NCBI GenBank assembly: GCA_964036665.1
Contig: OZ038530.1
Location: 2,046,001-2,110,000, forward strand
Direction of reading: 5' to 3'
DNA from: Gordius sp. MW1
Taxonomy: Eukaryota; Nematomorpha; Gordioida; Gordea; Gordiidae
Length of the DNA stretch: 64,000 nt
Every line of letters begins with the position of its first letter. Positions within the stretch are counted from its first letter, which is position 1. A program made the position numbers and the translations under genes. This document shows positions 1 through 12,058 of this stretch, piece after piece. Below the pieces are notes generated by a model, which had not been told where the DNA came from, did not search any database, and was given only the letters and a program-made list of their open reading frames with translations.

Positions 1-3000
1 CGTAAAAAAATATATAAAAGTAAGCCAATTTGAGAATCCTATTATCCTCGATTGACTTCCGCAAAGAGGTTTTAAGCTGCGAGAACTATCATTTTGACAA
101 AAGACAAGGTTTTATTGTTGCGATTAGTTTGTTGTATCGCAACGTGAGTGCTTAATTTTTGATGCTCTATGCGATCATGATTACAAAGTAATAGTTTTTA
201 GATTCTGATATATTTTTACTTGGGATCATAGAAACCACGTCGGAAAACGACAACTTTCATCGGATGAATACGGTTCAAAGAAAAATATGTAAAAAATTTT
301 GAGGTAAAAAAATATATTTTTTTCGATTCTATGTGAAAGAGCATAAAAAAATATATAAAAGTATGCCAATTTGATAATCCTATTATCCTCGATTGACTTC
401 CGCAAAGAGGTTTTAAGCTGCGAGAACTATCATTTTGACAAAAGACAACGTTTTATTGTTGCGATTAGTTTGTTTATCGCAACGTGAGTGCTTAATTTTT
501 CAAAAATGCACTATGCGATCATGATTTCAAAGTAATAGTTTTCTGATTCTGATAAATTTTTACTTTTTATCATCGAAACCACGTCTGAAAACGACAACTT
601 TCATCGGATGCATACGGTTGAAAGAAAAATATGTGAAAAATTTTGAGGTAAAAATATTTATTTTTTTCGATTCTATGTGAAAGAGCGTAAAAAAATATAT
701 AAAAGTAAGCCAATTTGAGAATCCTATTATCCTCGATTGACTTCCGCAAAGAGGTTTTAAGCTGCGAGAACTATCATTTTGACAAAAGACAAGGTTTTAT
801 TGTTGCGATTAGTTTGTTGTATCGCAACGTGAGTGCTAAATTTTTGAAAACTGCTCTATGCGATCATGATTACAAAGTAATAGTTTTTAGATTCTGATAT
901 ATTTTTACTTGGGATCATAGAAACCACGTCGGAAAACGACAACTTTCATCGGTTAATACGGTTCAAAGAAAAATATGTAAAAAATTTTGAGGTAAAAAAA
1001 TTTATTTTTTTCGATTCTATGTGAAAGAGCATAAAAAAATATATAAAAGTATGCCAATTTGATAATCCTATTATCCTCGATTGACTTCCGCAAAGAGGTT
1101 TTAAGCTGCGAGAACTATCATTTTGACAAAAGACAACGTTTTATTGTTGCGATTAGTTTGTTTATCGCAACGTGAGTGCTTAATTTTTCAAAAATGCACT
1201 GCGATCATGATTTCAAAGTAATAGTTTTCTGATTCTGATAAATTTTTACTTTTATCATCGAAACCACGTCTGAAAACGACAACTTTCATCGGATGCATAC
1301 GGTTGAAAGAAAAATATGTGAAAAATTTTGAGGTAAAAATATTTATTTTTTTCGATTCTATGTGAAAGAGCGTAAAAAAATATATAAAAGTAAGCCAATT
1401 TGAGAATCCTATTATCCTCGATTGACTTCCGCAAAGAGGTTTTAAGCTGCGAGAACTATCATTTTGACAAAAGACAAGGTTTTATTGTTGCGATTAGTTT
1501 GTTGTATCGCAACGTGAGTGCTTAATTTTTGAAAACTGCTCTACGCGATCATGATTTCAAAGTAATAGTTTTTAGATTCTGATAAATTTTTACTTGGGAT
1601 CATAGAAACCACGTCGGAAAACGACAACTTTCATCGGATGAATACGGTTCAAAGAAAAATATGTGAAAAATTTTGAGGTAAAAAAATTTATTTTTTTCGA
1701 TTCTATGTGAAAGAGCATAAAAAAATATATAAAAGTATGCCAATTTGATAATCCTATTATCCTCGATTGACTTCCGCAAAGAGGTTTTAAGCTGCGAGAA
1801 CTATCATTTTGACAAAAGACAACGTTTTATTGTTGCGATTAGTTTGTTTATCGCAACGTGAGTGCTTAATTTTTCAAAAATGCACTATGCGATCATGATT
1901 TCAAAGTAATAGTTTTCTGATTCTGATAAATTTTTACTTTTTATCATCGAAACCACGTCTGAAAACGACAACTTTCATCGGATGCATACGGTTGAAAGAA
2001 AAATATGTGAAAAATTTTGAGGTAAAAATATTTATTTTTTTCGATTCTATGTGAAAGAGCGTAAAAAAATATATAAAAGTAAGCCAATTTGAGAATCCTA
2101 TTATCCTCGATTGACTTCCGCAAAGAGGTTTTAAGCTGCGAGAACTATCATTTTGACAAAAGACAAGGTTTTATTGTTGCGATTAGTTTGTTGTATCGCA
2201 ACGTGAGTGCTAAATTTTTGAAAACTGCTCTATGCGATCATGATTACAAAGTAATAGTTTTTAGATTCTGATATATTTTTACTTGGGATCATAGAAACCA
2301 CGTCGGAAAACGACAACTTTCATCGGTTAATACGGTTCAAAGAAAAATATGTAAAAAATTTTGAGGTAAAAAATTTATTTTTTTCGATTCTATGTGAAAG
2401 AACATAAAAAAATATATAAAAGTATGCCAATTTGATAATCCTATTATCCTCGATTGACTTCCGCAAAGAGGTTTTAAGCTGCGAGAACTATCATTTTGAC
2501 AAAAGACAACGTTTTATTGTTGCGATTAGTTTGTTTATCGCAACGTGAGTGCTTAATTTTTCAAAAATGCACTGCGATCATGATTTCAAAGTAATAGTTT
2601 TCTGATTCTGATAAATTTTTACTTTTTATCATCGAAACCACGTCTGAAAACGACAACTTTCATCGGATGCATACGGTTGAAAGAAAAATATGTGAAAAAT
2701 TTTGAGGTAAAAATATTTATTTTTTTCGATTCTATGTGAAAGAGCGTAAAAAAATATATAAAAGTAAGCCAATTTGAGAATCCTATTATCCTCGATTGAC
2801 TTCCGCAAAGAGGTTTTAAGCTGCGAGAACTATCATTTTGACAAAAGACAAGGTTTTATTGTTGCGATTAGTTTGTTGTATCGCAACGTGAGTGCTTAAT
2901 TTTTGAAAACTGCTCTACGCGATCATGATTTCAAAGTAATAGTTTTTAGATTCTGATAAATTTTTACTTGGGATCATAGAAACCACGTCGGAAAACGACA

Positions 3001-3089
3001 ACTTTCATCGGATGAATACGGTTCAAAGAAAAATATGTGAAAAATTTTGAGGTAAAAAAATTTATTTTTTTCGATTCTATGTGAAAGAG
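1..3089 (+). repeat. HOR domain 1: alternating A/B dimers in a 4-mer of 1374 bp
   Basis: Nine monomers start at 1, 342, 686, 1030, 1371, 1716, 2060, 2403 and 2745. Odd monomers are type A and even ones type B, so the basic unit is a dimer of about 687 bp. Alternate dimers differ: monomers at 686 and 2060 share GTGCTAAAT and CGGTTAATACGG, those at 1030 and 2403 share GCACTGCGATC (loss of TAT), and those at 1371 and 2745 share CTCTACGCGATC. The true period is therefore four monomers, 1374 bp. B monomers here carry TTTGATAATCC and the shortened GTTTGTTTATCGC loop. The first A monomer has a private deletion near 160 (TTTTTGATGCTC). Confidence 0.93.
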
Positions 3090-4128
3090 CATAAAAAAAT
3101 ATATAAAAGTAAGCCATATTTGAGAATCCTATTATCCTCGATTGACTTCCTCAAAGAGGTTTTAAGCTGCGAGAACTATCATTTTGACAAAAGACAAGGT
3201 TTTATTGTTGCGATTAGTTTGTTGTATCGCAACGTGAGTGCTTAATTTTTCAAAAATGCACTATGCGATCATGATTTCAAAGTAATAGTTTCCAGATTCT
3301 GATAAATTTTTACTTTTTATCATCGAACGAAACCACGTCTGAAAACGACAACTTTCATCGGATGCATACGGTTGAAAGAAAAATATGTGAAAAATTTTGA
3401 GGTAAAAATATTTATTTTTTTCGATTCTATGTGAAAGAGCGTAAATAAATATATAAAAGTAAGCCAATTTGAGAATCCTATTATCCTCGATTGACTTCCG
3501 CAAAGAGGTTTTAAGCTGCGAGAACTATCATTTTGACAAAAGACAAGGTTTTATTGTTGCGATTAGTTTGTTGTATCGCAACGTGAGTGCTTAATTTTTG
3601 AAAACTGCTCTATGCGATTATGATTACAAAGTAATAGTTTTTAGATTCTGATATATTTTTACTTGGGATCATAGAAACCACGTCGGAAAACGACAACTTT
3701 CATCGGATGAATGCGGTTCAAAGAAAAATATGTAAAAAATTTTGAGGTAAAAAAATATATTTTTTTCGATTCTATGTGAAAGAGCATAAAAAAATATATA
3801 AAAGTATGCCAATTTGATAATCCTATTATCCTCGATTGACTTCCGCAAAGAGGTTTTAAGCTGCGAGAACTATCATTTTGACAAAAGACAACGTTTTATT
3901 GTTGCGATTAGTTTGTTTATCGCAACGTGAGTGCTTAATTTTTCAAAAATGCACTATGCGATCATGATTTCAAAGTAATAGTTTTCTGATTCTGATAAAT
4001 TTTTACTTTTTATCATCGAAACCACGTCTGAAAACGACAACTTTCATCGGATGCATACGGTTGAAAGAAAAATATGTGAAAAATTTTGAGGTAAAAATAT
4101 TTATTTTTTTCGATTGTATGTGAAAGAG
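3090..4128 (+). repeat. Transition block of three monomers between the 4-mer and 12-mer domains
   Basis: Monomers start at 3090, 3440 and 3785. The first begins AGTAAGCCATATTTGAG, ends as type B with TTTCCAG, and is unusually long (350 bp) partly because CGAA is duplicated near 3324-3331. The second is type A and the third is type B with the GTTTATCGC loop, like the left-hand domain. The block joins elements of both neighbouring HORs and probably records a recombination junction. Confidence 0.8.
3324..3331 (+). other. 4-bp tandem duplication CGAACGAA in one monomer
   Basis: The usual ATCATCGAAACC reads ATCATCGAACGAAACC here. It occurs once in the window, so it post-dates the spread of the surrounding HOR. 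It contributes to the 350-bp length of this monomer and helps open an 80-codon frame that has no other support as a gene. Confidence 0.85.
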
Positions 4129-7100
4129 CGTAAAAAAATATATAAAAGTAAGCCAATTTGAGAATCCTATTATCCTCGATTGACACCCGCAAAGAGGTTT
4201 TAAGCTGCGAGAACTATCATTTTGACAAAAGACAAGGTTTTATTGTTGCGATTAGTTTGTTGTATCGCAACGTGAGTACTTAATTTTTGAAAACTGCTCT
4301 ATGCGATCATGATTTCAAAGTAATAGTTTTTAGATTTTGATAAATTTTTACTTGGGATCATAGAAACCACGTCGGAAAACGACAACTTTCATCGGATGAA
4401 TACAGTTCAAAGAAAAATATGTGAAAAATTTTGAGGTAAAAATATTTATTTTTTTCGATTCTATGTGAAAGAGCGTAAAAAAATATATAAAAGTAAGCCA
4501 ATTTGAGAATCCTATTATCCTCGATTGACTTCCGCAAAGAGGTTTTAAGCTGCGAGAACTATCATTTTGACAAAAGACAAGGTTTTATTGTTGCGATTAG
4601 TTTGTTGTATCGCAACGTGAGTGCTTAATTTTTGAAAACTGCTCTATGCGATCATGATTTCAAAGTAATAGTTTTTAGATTCTGATAAATTTTTACTTGG
4701 GATCATAGAAACCACGTCGGAAAACGACAACTTTCATCGGATGAATACGGTTCAAAGAAAAATATGTGAAAAATTTTGAGGTAAAAAAATTTATTTTTTT
4801 CGATTCTATGTGAAAGAGCATAAAAAAATATATAAAAGTAAGCCATATTTGAGAATCCTATTATCCTCGATTGACTTCCGCAAAGAGGTTTTAAGCTGCG
4901 AGAACTATCATTTTGACAAAAAACAAGGTTTTATTGTTGCGATTAGTTTGTTGTATCGCAACGTGAGTGCTTAATTTTTCAAAAATGCACTATGCGATCA
5001 TGATTTCAAAGTAATAGTTTTCTGATTCTGATAAATTTTTACTTTTTATCATCGAAACCACGTCTGAAAACGACAACTTTCATCGGATGCATACGGTTGA
5101 AAGAAAAATATGTGAAAAATTTTGAGGTAAAAATATTTATTCTTTTCGATTGTATGTGAAAGAGCGTAAAAAAATATATAAAAGTAAGCCAATTTGAGAA
5201 TCCTATTATCCTCGATTGACACCCGCAAAGAGGTTTTAAGCTGCGAGAACTATCATTTTGACAAAAGACAATGTTTTATTGTTGCGATTAGTTTGTTGTA
5301 TCGCAACGTGAGTGCTTAATTTTTTAAAAATGCACTATGCGATCATGATTTCAAAGTAATAGTTTTTAGATTCTGATATATTTTTACTTGGGATCATAGA
5401 AACCACGTCGGAAAACGACAACTTTCATCGGATGAATACGGTTCAAAGAAAAATATGTGAAAAATTTTGAGGTAAAAAAATTTATTTTTTTCGATTCTAT
5501 GTGAAAGAGCATAAAAAAATATATAAAAGTATGCCAATTTGAGAATCCTATTATCCTCGATTGACTTCCGCAAAGAGGTTTTAAGCTGCGAGAACTATCA
5601 TTTTGACAAAAGACAACGTTTTATTGTTGCGATTAGTTTGTTTATCGCAACGTGAGTGCTTAATTTTTCAAAAATGCACTGCGATCATGATTTCAAAGTA
5701 ATAGTTTTCTGATTCTGATAAATTTTTACTTTTTATCATCGAAACCACGTCTGAAAACGACAACTTTCATCGGATGATTACGGTTGAAAGAAAAATATGT
5801 GAAAAATTATGAGGTAAAAATATTTATTTTTTTCGATTCTATGTGAAAGAGCGTAAAAAAATATATAAAAGTAAGCCATATTTGAGAATCCTATTATCCT
5901 CGATTGACTTCCGCAAAGAGGTTTTAAGCTGCGAGAACTATCATTTTGACAAAAGACAAGGTTTTATTGTTGCGATTAGTTTGTTGTATCGCAACGTGAG
6001 TGCTTAATTTTTCAAAAATGCACTATGCGATCATGATTTCAAAGTAATAGTTTCCAGATTCTGATAAATTTTTACTTTTTATCATCGAAACCACGTCTAA
6101 AAACGACAACTTTCATCGGATGCATACGGTTGAAAGAAAAATATGTGAAAAATTTTGAGGTAAAAATATTTATTTTTTTCGATTCTATGTGAAAGAGCGT
6201 AAAAAAATATATAAATGTAAGCCAATTTGAGAATCCTATTATCCTCGATTGACTTCCGCAAAGAGGTTTTAAGCTGCGAGAACTATCATTTTGACAAAAG
6301 ACAAGGTTTTATTGTTGCGAATAGTTTGTTGTATCGCAACGTGAGTGCTTAATTTTTGAAAATTGCTCTATGCGATCATGATTTCAAAGTAATAGTTTTT
6401 AGATTCTGATATATTTTTACTTGGGATCATAGAAACCACGTCGGAAAACGACAACTTTCATCGGATGAATACGGTTCAAAGAAAAATATGTGAAAAATTT
6501 CGAGGTATAAAAATTTATTTTTTTCGATTCTATGTGAAAGAGCATAAAAAAATATATAAAAGTATGCCAATTTGAGAATCCTATTATCCTCGATTGACTT
6601 CCGCAAAGAGGTTTTAAGCTGCGAGAACTATCATTTTGACAAAAGACAAGGTTTTATTGTTGCGATTAGTTTGTTGTATCGCAACGTGAGTGCTTAATTT
6701 TTGAAAACTGCTCTATGCGATCATGATTTCAAAGTAATAGTTTTTAGATTCTGATAAATTTTTACTTGGGATCATAGAAACCACGTCGGAAAACGACAAC
6801 TTTCATCGGATGAATACGGTTCAAAGAAAAATATGTGAAAAATTTTGAGGTAAAAAAATTTATTTTTTTCGATTCTATGTGAAAGAGCATAAAAAAATAT
6901 ATAAAAGTAAGCCATATTTGAGAATCCTATTATCCTCGATTGACTTCCGCAAAGAGGTTTTAAGCTGCGAGAACTATCATTTTGACAAAAAACAAGGTTT
7001 TATTGTTGCGATTAGTTTGTTGTATCGCAACGTGAGTGCTTAATTTTTCAAAAATGCACTATGCGATCATGATTTCAAAGTAATAGTTTTCTGATTCTGA

Positions 7101-8266
7101 TAAATTTTTACTTTTTATCATCGAAACCACGTCTGAAAACGACAACTTTCATCGGATGCATACGGTTGAAAGAAAAATATGTGAAAAATTTTGAGGTAAA
7201 AATATTTATTCTTTTCGATTGTATGTGAAAGAGCGTAAAAAAATATATAAAAGTAAGCCAATTTGAGAATCCTATTATCCTCGATTGACACCCGCAAAGA
7301 GGTTTTAAGCTGCGAGAACTATCATTTTGACAAAAGACAACGTTTTATTGTTGCGATTAGTTTGTTGTATCGCAACGTGAGTGCTTAATTTTTTAAAAAT
7401 GCACTATGCGATCATGATTTCAAAGTAATAGTTTTTAGATTCTGATATATTTTTACTTGGGATCATAGAAACCACGTCGGAAAACGACAACTTTCATCGG
7501 ATGAATACGGTTCAAAGAAAAATATGTGAAAAATTTTGAGGTAAAAAAATTTATTTTTTTCGATTCTATGTGAAAGAGCATAAAAAAATATATAAAAGTA
7601 TGCCAATTTGAGAATCCTATTATCCTCGATTGACTTCCGCAAAGAGGTTTTAAGCTGCGAGAACTATCATTTTGACAAAAGACAACGTTTTATTGTTGCG
7701 ATTAGTTTGTTTATCGCAACGTGAGTGCTTAATTTTTCAAAAATGCACTGCGATCATGATTTCAAAGTAATAGTTTTCTGATTCTGATAAATTTTTACTT
7801 TTTATCATCGAAACCACGTCTGAAAACGACAACTTTCATCGGATGAATACGGTTGAAAGAAAAATATGTGAAAAATTTTGAGGTAAAAATATTTATTTTT
7901 TTCGATTCTATGTGAAAGAGCGTAAAAAAATATATAAAAGTAAGCCATATTTGAGAATCCTATTATCCTCGATTGACTTCCGCAAAGAGGTTTTAAGCTG
8001 CGAGAATTATCATTTTGACAAAAGACAAGGATTTATTGTTGCGATTAGTTTGTTGTATCGCAACGTGAGTGCTTAATTTTTCAAAAATGCACTATGCGAT
8101 CATGATTTCAAAGTAATAGTTTCCAGATTCTGATAAATTTTTACTTTTTATCATCGAAACCACGTCTAAAAACGACAACTTTCATCGGATGCATACGGTT
8201 GAAAGAAAAATATGTGAAAAATTTTGAGGTAAAAATATTTATTTTTTTCGATTGTATGTGAAAGAG
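4129..8266 (+). repeat. HOR domain 2, copy 1: 12-mer of 4138 bp
   Basis: Monomers start at 4129, 4474, 4819, 5165, 5510, 5852, 6199, 6543, 6888, 7234, 7579 and 7921. Diagnostic bases include TTGACACCCGC with GAGTACTTA and GAATACAGTTC in the first monomer, GACAAAAAACAAGG with TATTCTTTTCG in the third and ninth, and ATAAATGTAAGCC in the seventh. The two halves are themselves related 6-mers of about 2.07 kb: monomers 3-6 match 9-12 apart from small differences such as CAATG versus CAACG and GATGATTACGG versus GATGAATACGG. The unit is thus a 6-mer that was duplicated, diverged and then amplified as a 12-mer. Confidence 0.9.
4474..4818 (+). repeat. Representative type A monomer (345 bp)
   Basis: This copy shows the linked A-type set: AAGGTTTTATTG, GAAAACTGCTCTATG, TTTTTAGATTCTG, CTTGGGATCATAG, GTCGGAAAACG, GATGAATACGGTTCAAAG and an A7 tract before TTTATT, followed by CATAAA at the next start. 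Against the B reference these differences cluster in the right two-thirds of the unit, and they travel together in most A monomers across the window. Confidence 0.85.
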
Positions 8267-11200
8267 CGTAAAAAAATATATAAAAGTAAGCCAATTTGAG
8301 AATCCTATTATCCTCGATTGACACCCGCAAAGAGGTTTTAAGCTGCGAGAACTATCATTTTGACAAAAGACAAGGTTTTATTGTTGCGATTAGTTTGTTG
8401 TATCGCAACGTGAGTACTTAATTTTTGAAAACTGCTCTATGCGATCATGATTTCAAAGTAATAGTTTTTAGATTTTGATAAATTTTTACTTGGGATCATA
8501 GAAACCACGTCGGAAAACGACAACTTTCATCGGATGAATACAGTTCAAAGAAAAATATGTGAAAAATTTTGAGGTAAAAATATTTATTTTTTTCGATTCT
8601 ATGTGAAAGAGCGTAAAAAAATATATAAAAGTAAGCCAATTTGAGAATCCTATTATCCTCGATTGACTTCCGCAAAGAGGTTTTAAGCTGCGAGAACTAT
8701 CATTTTGACAAAAGACAAGGTTTTATTGTTGCGATTAGTTTGTTGTATCGCAACGTGAGTGCTTAATTTTTGAAAACTGCTCTATGCGATCATGATTTCA
8801 AAGTAATAGTTTTTAGATTCTGATAAATTTTTACTTGGGATCATAGAAACCACGTCGGAAAACGACAACTTTCATCGGATGAATAAGGTTCAAAGAAAAA
8901 TATGTGAAAAATTTTGAGGTAAAAAAATTTATTTTTTTCGATTCTATGTGAAAGAGCATAAAAAAATATATAAAAGTAAGCCATATTTGAGAATCCTATT
9001 ATCCTCGATTGACTTCCGCAAAGAGGTTTTAAGCTGCGAGAACTATCATTTTGACAAAAAACAAGGTTTTATTGTTGCGATTAGTTTGTTGTATCGCAAC
9101 GTGAGTGCTTAATTTTTCAAAAATGCACTATGCGATCATGATTTCAAAGTAATAGTTTTCTGATTCTGATAAATTTTTACTTTTTATCATCGAAACCACG
9201 TCTGAAAACGACAACTTTCATCGGATGCATACGGTTGAAAGAAAAATATGTGAAAAATTTTGAGGTAAAAATATTTATTCTTTTCGATTGTATGTGAAAG
9301 AGCGTAAAAAAATATATAAAAGTAAGCCAATTTGAGAATCCTATTATCCTCGATTGACACCCGCAAAGAGGTTTTAAGCTGCGAGAACTATCATTTTGAC
9401 AAAAGACAATGTTTTATTGTTGCGATTAGTTTGTTGTATCGCAACGTGAGTGCTTAATTTTTTAAAAATGCACTATGCGATCATGATTTCAAAGTAATAG
9501 TTTTTAGATTCTGATATATTTTTACTTGGGATCATAGAAACCACGTCGGAAAACGACAACTTTCATCGGATGAATACGGTTCAAAGAAAAATATGTGAAA
9601 AATTTTGAGGTAAAAAAATTTATTTTTTTCGATTCTATGTGAAAGAGCATAAAAAAATATATAAAAGTATGCCAATTTGAGAATCCTATTATCCTCGATT
9701 GACTTCCGCAAAGAGGTTTTAAGCTGCGAGAACTATCATTTTGACAAAAGACAACGTTTTATTGTTGCGATTAGTTTGTTTATCGCAACGTGAGTGCTTA
9801 ATTTTTCAAAAATGCACTGCGATCATGATTTCAAAGTAATAGTTTTCTGATTCTGATAAATTTTTACTTTTTATCATCGAAACCACGTCTGAAAACGACA
9901 ACTTTCATCGGATGATTACGGTTGAAAGAAAAATATGTGAAAAATTATGAGGTAAAAATATTTATTTTTTTCGATTCTATGTGAAAGAGCGTAAAAAAAT
10001 ATATAAAAGTAAGCCATATTTGAGAATCCTATTATCCTCGATTGACTTCCGCAAAGAGGTTTTAAGCTGCGAGAACTATCATTTTGACAAAAGACAAGGT
10101 TTTATTGTTGCGATTAGTTTGTTGTATCGCAACGTGAGTGCTTAATTTTTCAAAAATGCACTATGCGATCATGATTTCAAAGTAATAGTTTCCAGATTCT
10201 GATAAATTTTTACTTTTTATCATCGAAACCACGTCTAAAAACGACAACTTTCATCGGATGCATACGGTTGAAAGAAAAATATGTGAAAAATTTTGAGGTA
10301 AAAATATTTATTTTTTTCGATTCTATGTGAAAGAGCGTAAAAAAATATATAAATGTAAGCCAATTTGAGAATCCTATTATCCTCGATTGACTTCCGCAAA
10401 GAGGTTTTAAGCTGCGAGAACTATCATTTTGACAAAAAACAAGGTTTTATTGTTGCGATTAGTTTGTTGTATCGCAACGTGAGTGCTTAATTTTTCAAAA
10501 ATGCACTATGCGATCATGATTTCAAAGTAATAGTTTTCTGATTCTGATAAATTTTTACTTTTTATCATCGAAACCACGTCTGAAAACGACAACTTTCATC
10601 GGATGCATACGGTTGAAAGAAAAATATGTGAAAAATTTTGAGGTAAAAATATTTATTCTTTTCGATTGTATGTGAAAGAGCGTAAAAAAATATATAAAAG
10701 TAAGCCAATTTGAGAATCCTATTATCCTCGATTGACACCCGCAAAGAGGTTTTAAGCTGCGAGAACTATCATTTTGACAAAAGACAACGTTTTATTGTTG
10801 CGATTAGTTTGTTGTATCGCAACGTGAGTGCTTAATTTTTTAAAAATGCACTATGCGATCATGATTTCAAAGTAATAGTTTTTAGATTCTGATATATTTT
10901 TACTTGGGATCATAGAAACCACGTCGGAAAACGACAACTTTCATCGGATGAATACGGTTCAAAGAAAAATATGTGAAAAATTTTGAGGTAAAAAAATTTA
11001 TTTTTTTCGATTCTATGTGAAAGAGCATAAAAAAATATATAAAAGTATGCCAATTTGAGAATCCTATTATCCTCGATTGACTTCCGCAAAGAGGTTTTAA
11101 GCTGCGAGAACTATCATTTTGACAAAAGACAACGTTTTATTGTTGCGATTAGTTTGTTTATCGCAACGTGAGTGCTTAATTTTTCAAAAATGCACTGCGA

Positions 11201-12058
11201 TCATGATTTCAAAGTAATAGTTTTCTGATTCTGATAAATTTTTACTTTTTATCATCGAAACCACGTCTGAAAACGACAACTTTCATCGGATGAATACGGT
11301 TGAAAGAAAAATATGTGAAAAATTTTGAGGTAAAAATATTTATTTTTTTCGATTCTATGTGAAAGAGCGTAAAAAAATATATAAAAGTAAGCCATATTTG
11401 AGAATCCTATTATCCTCGATTGACTTCCGCAAAGAGGTTTTAAGCTGCGAGAATTATCATTTTGACGAAAGACAAGGTTTTATTGTTGCGATTAGTTTGT
11501 TGTATCGCAACGTGAGTGCTTAATTTTTCAAAAATGCACTATGCGATCATGATTTCAAAGTAATAGTTTCCAGATTCTGATAAATTTTTACTTTTTATCA
11601 TCGAAACCACGTCTAAAAACGACAACTTTCATCGGATGCATACGGTTGAAAGAAAAATATGTGAAAAATTTTGAGGTAAAAATATTTATTTTTTTCGATT
11701 CTATGTGAAAGAGCGTAAAAAAATATATAAATGTAAGCCAATTTGAGAATCCTATTATCCTCGATTGACTTCCGCAAAGAGGTTTTAAGCTGCGAGAACT
11801 ATCATTTTGACAAAAGACAAGGTTTTATTGTTGCGATTAGTTTGTTGTATCGCAACGTGAGTGCTTAATTTTTGAAAATTGCTCTATGCGATCATGATTT
11901 CAAAGTAATAGTTTTTAGATTCTGATATATTTTTACTTGGGATCATAGAAACCACGTCGGAAAACGACAACTTTCATCGGATGAATACGGTTCAAAGAAA
12001 AATATGTGAAAAATTTCGAGGTAAAAAAATTTATTTTTTTCGATTCTATGTGAAAGAG
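8267..12058 (+). repeat. HOR domain 2, copy 2: 12-mer shortened to 11 monomers
   Basis: Monomers start at 8267, 8612, 8957, 9303, 9648, 9990, 10336, 10681, 11026, 11368 and 11714. The first six repeat monomers 1-6 of the preceding 12-mer, including ACACCCGC, GAGTACTTA, CAATG, GATGATTACGG and the rare AATTATGAGG. The seventh (10336) is chimeric and skips two monomers. The next three match monomers 10-12 of copy 1, and the monomer at 11714 is again the ATAAATGTAAGCC type that opens the second half. Offset to copy 1 is 4138 bp before the chimera. Confidence 0.9.
10336..10680 (+). repeat. Chimeric monomer marking a two-monomer deletion in the 12-mer
   Basis: The left end reads ATAAATGTAAGCCAATTTG, as in the monomer at 6199. 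From about 10434 it reads GACAAAAAACAAGG and ends with TATTCTTTTCGATTG, as in the monomer at 6888. The switch lies between about 10372 and 10434, where the two parents are identical. The simplest reading is non-allelic exchange between monomers 7 and 9 of the 12-mer. Confidence 0.85.

Noticed and set aside
715..897. 60-codon plus-strand frame, identical at 2089-2271
   Set aside because: Identity reflects the 1374-bp 4-mer repeat. The frame exists only where GTGCTTAAT became GTGCTAAAT, removing a stop; all other copies are interrupted.
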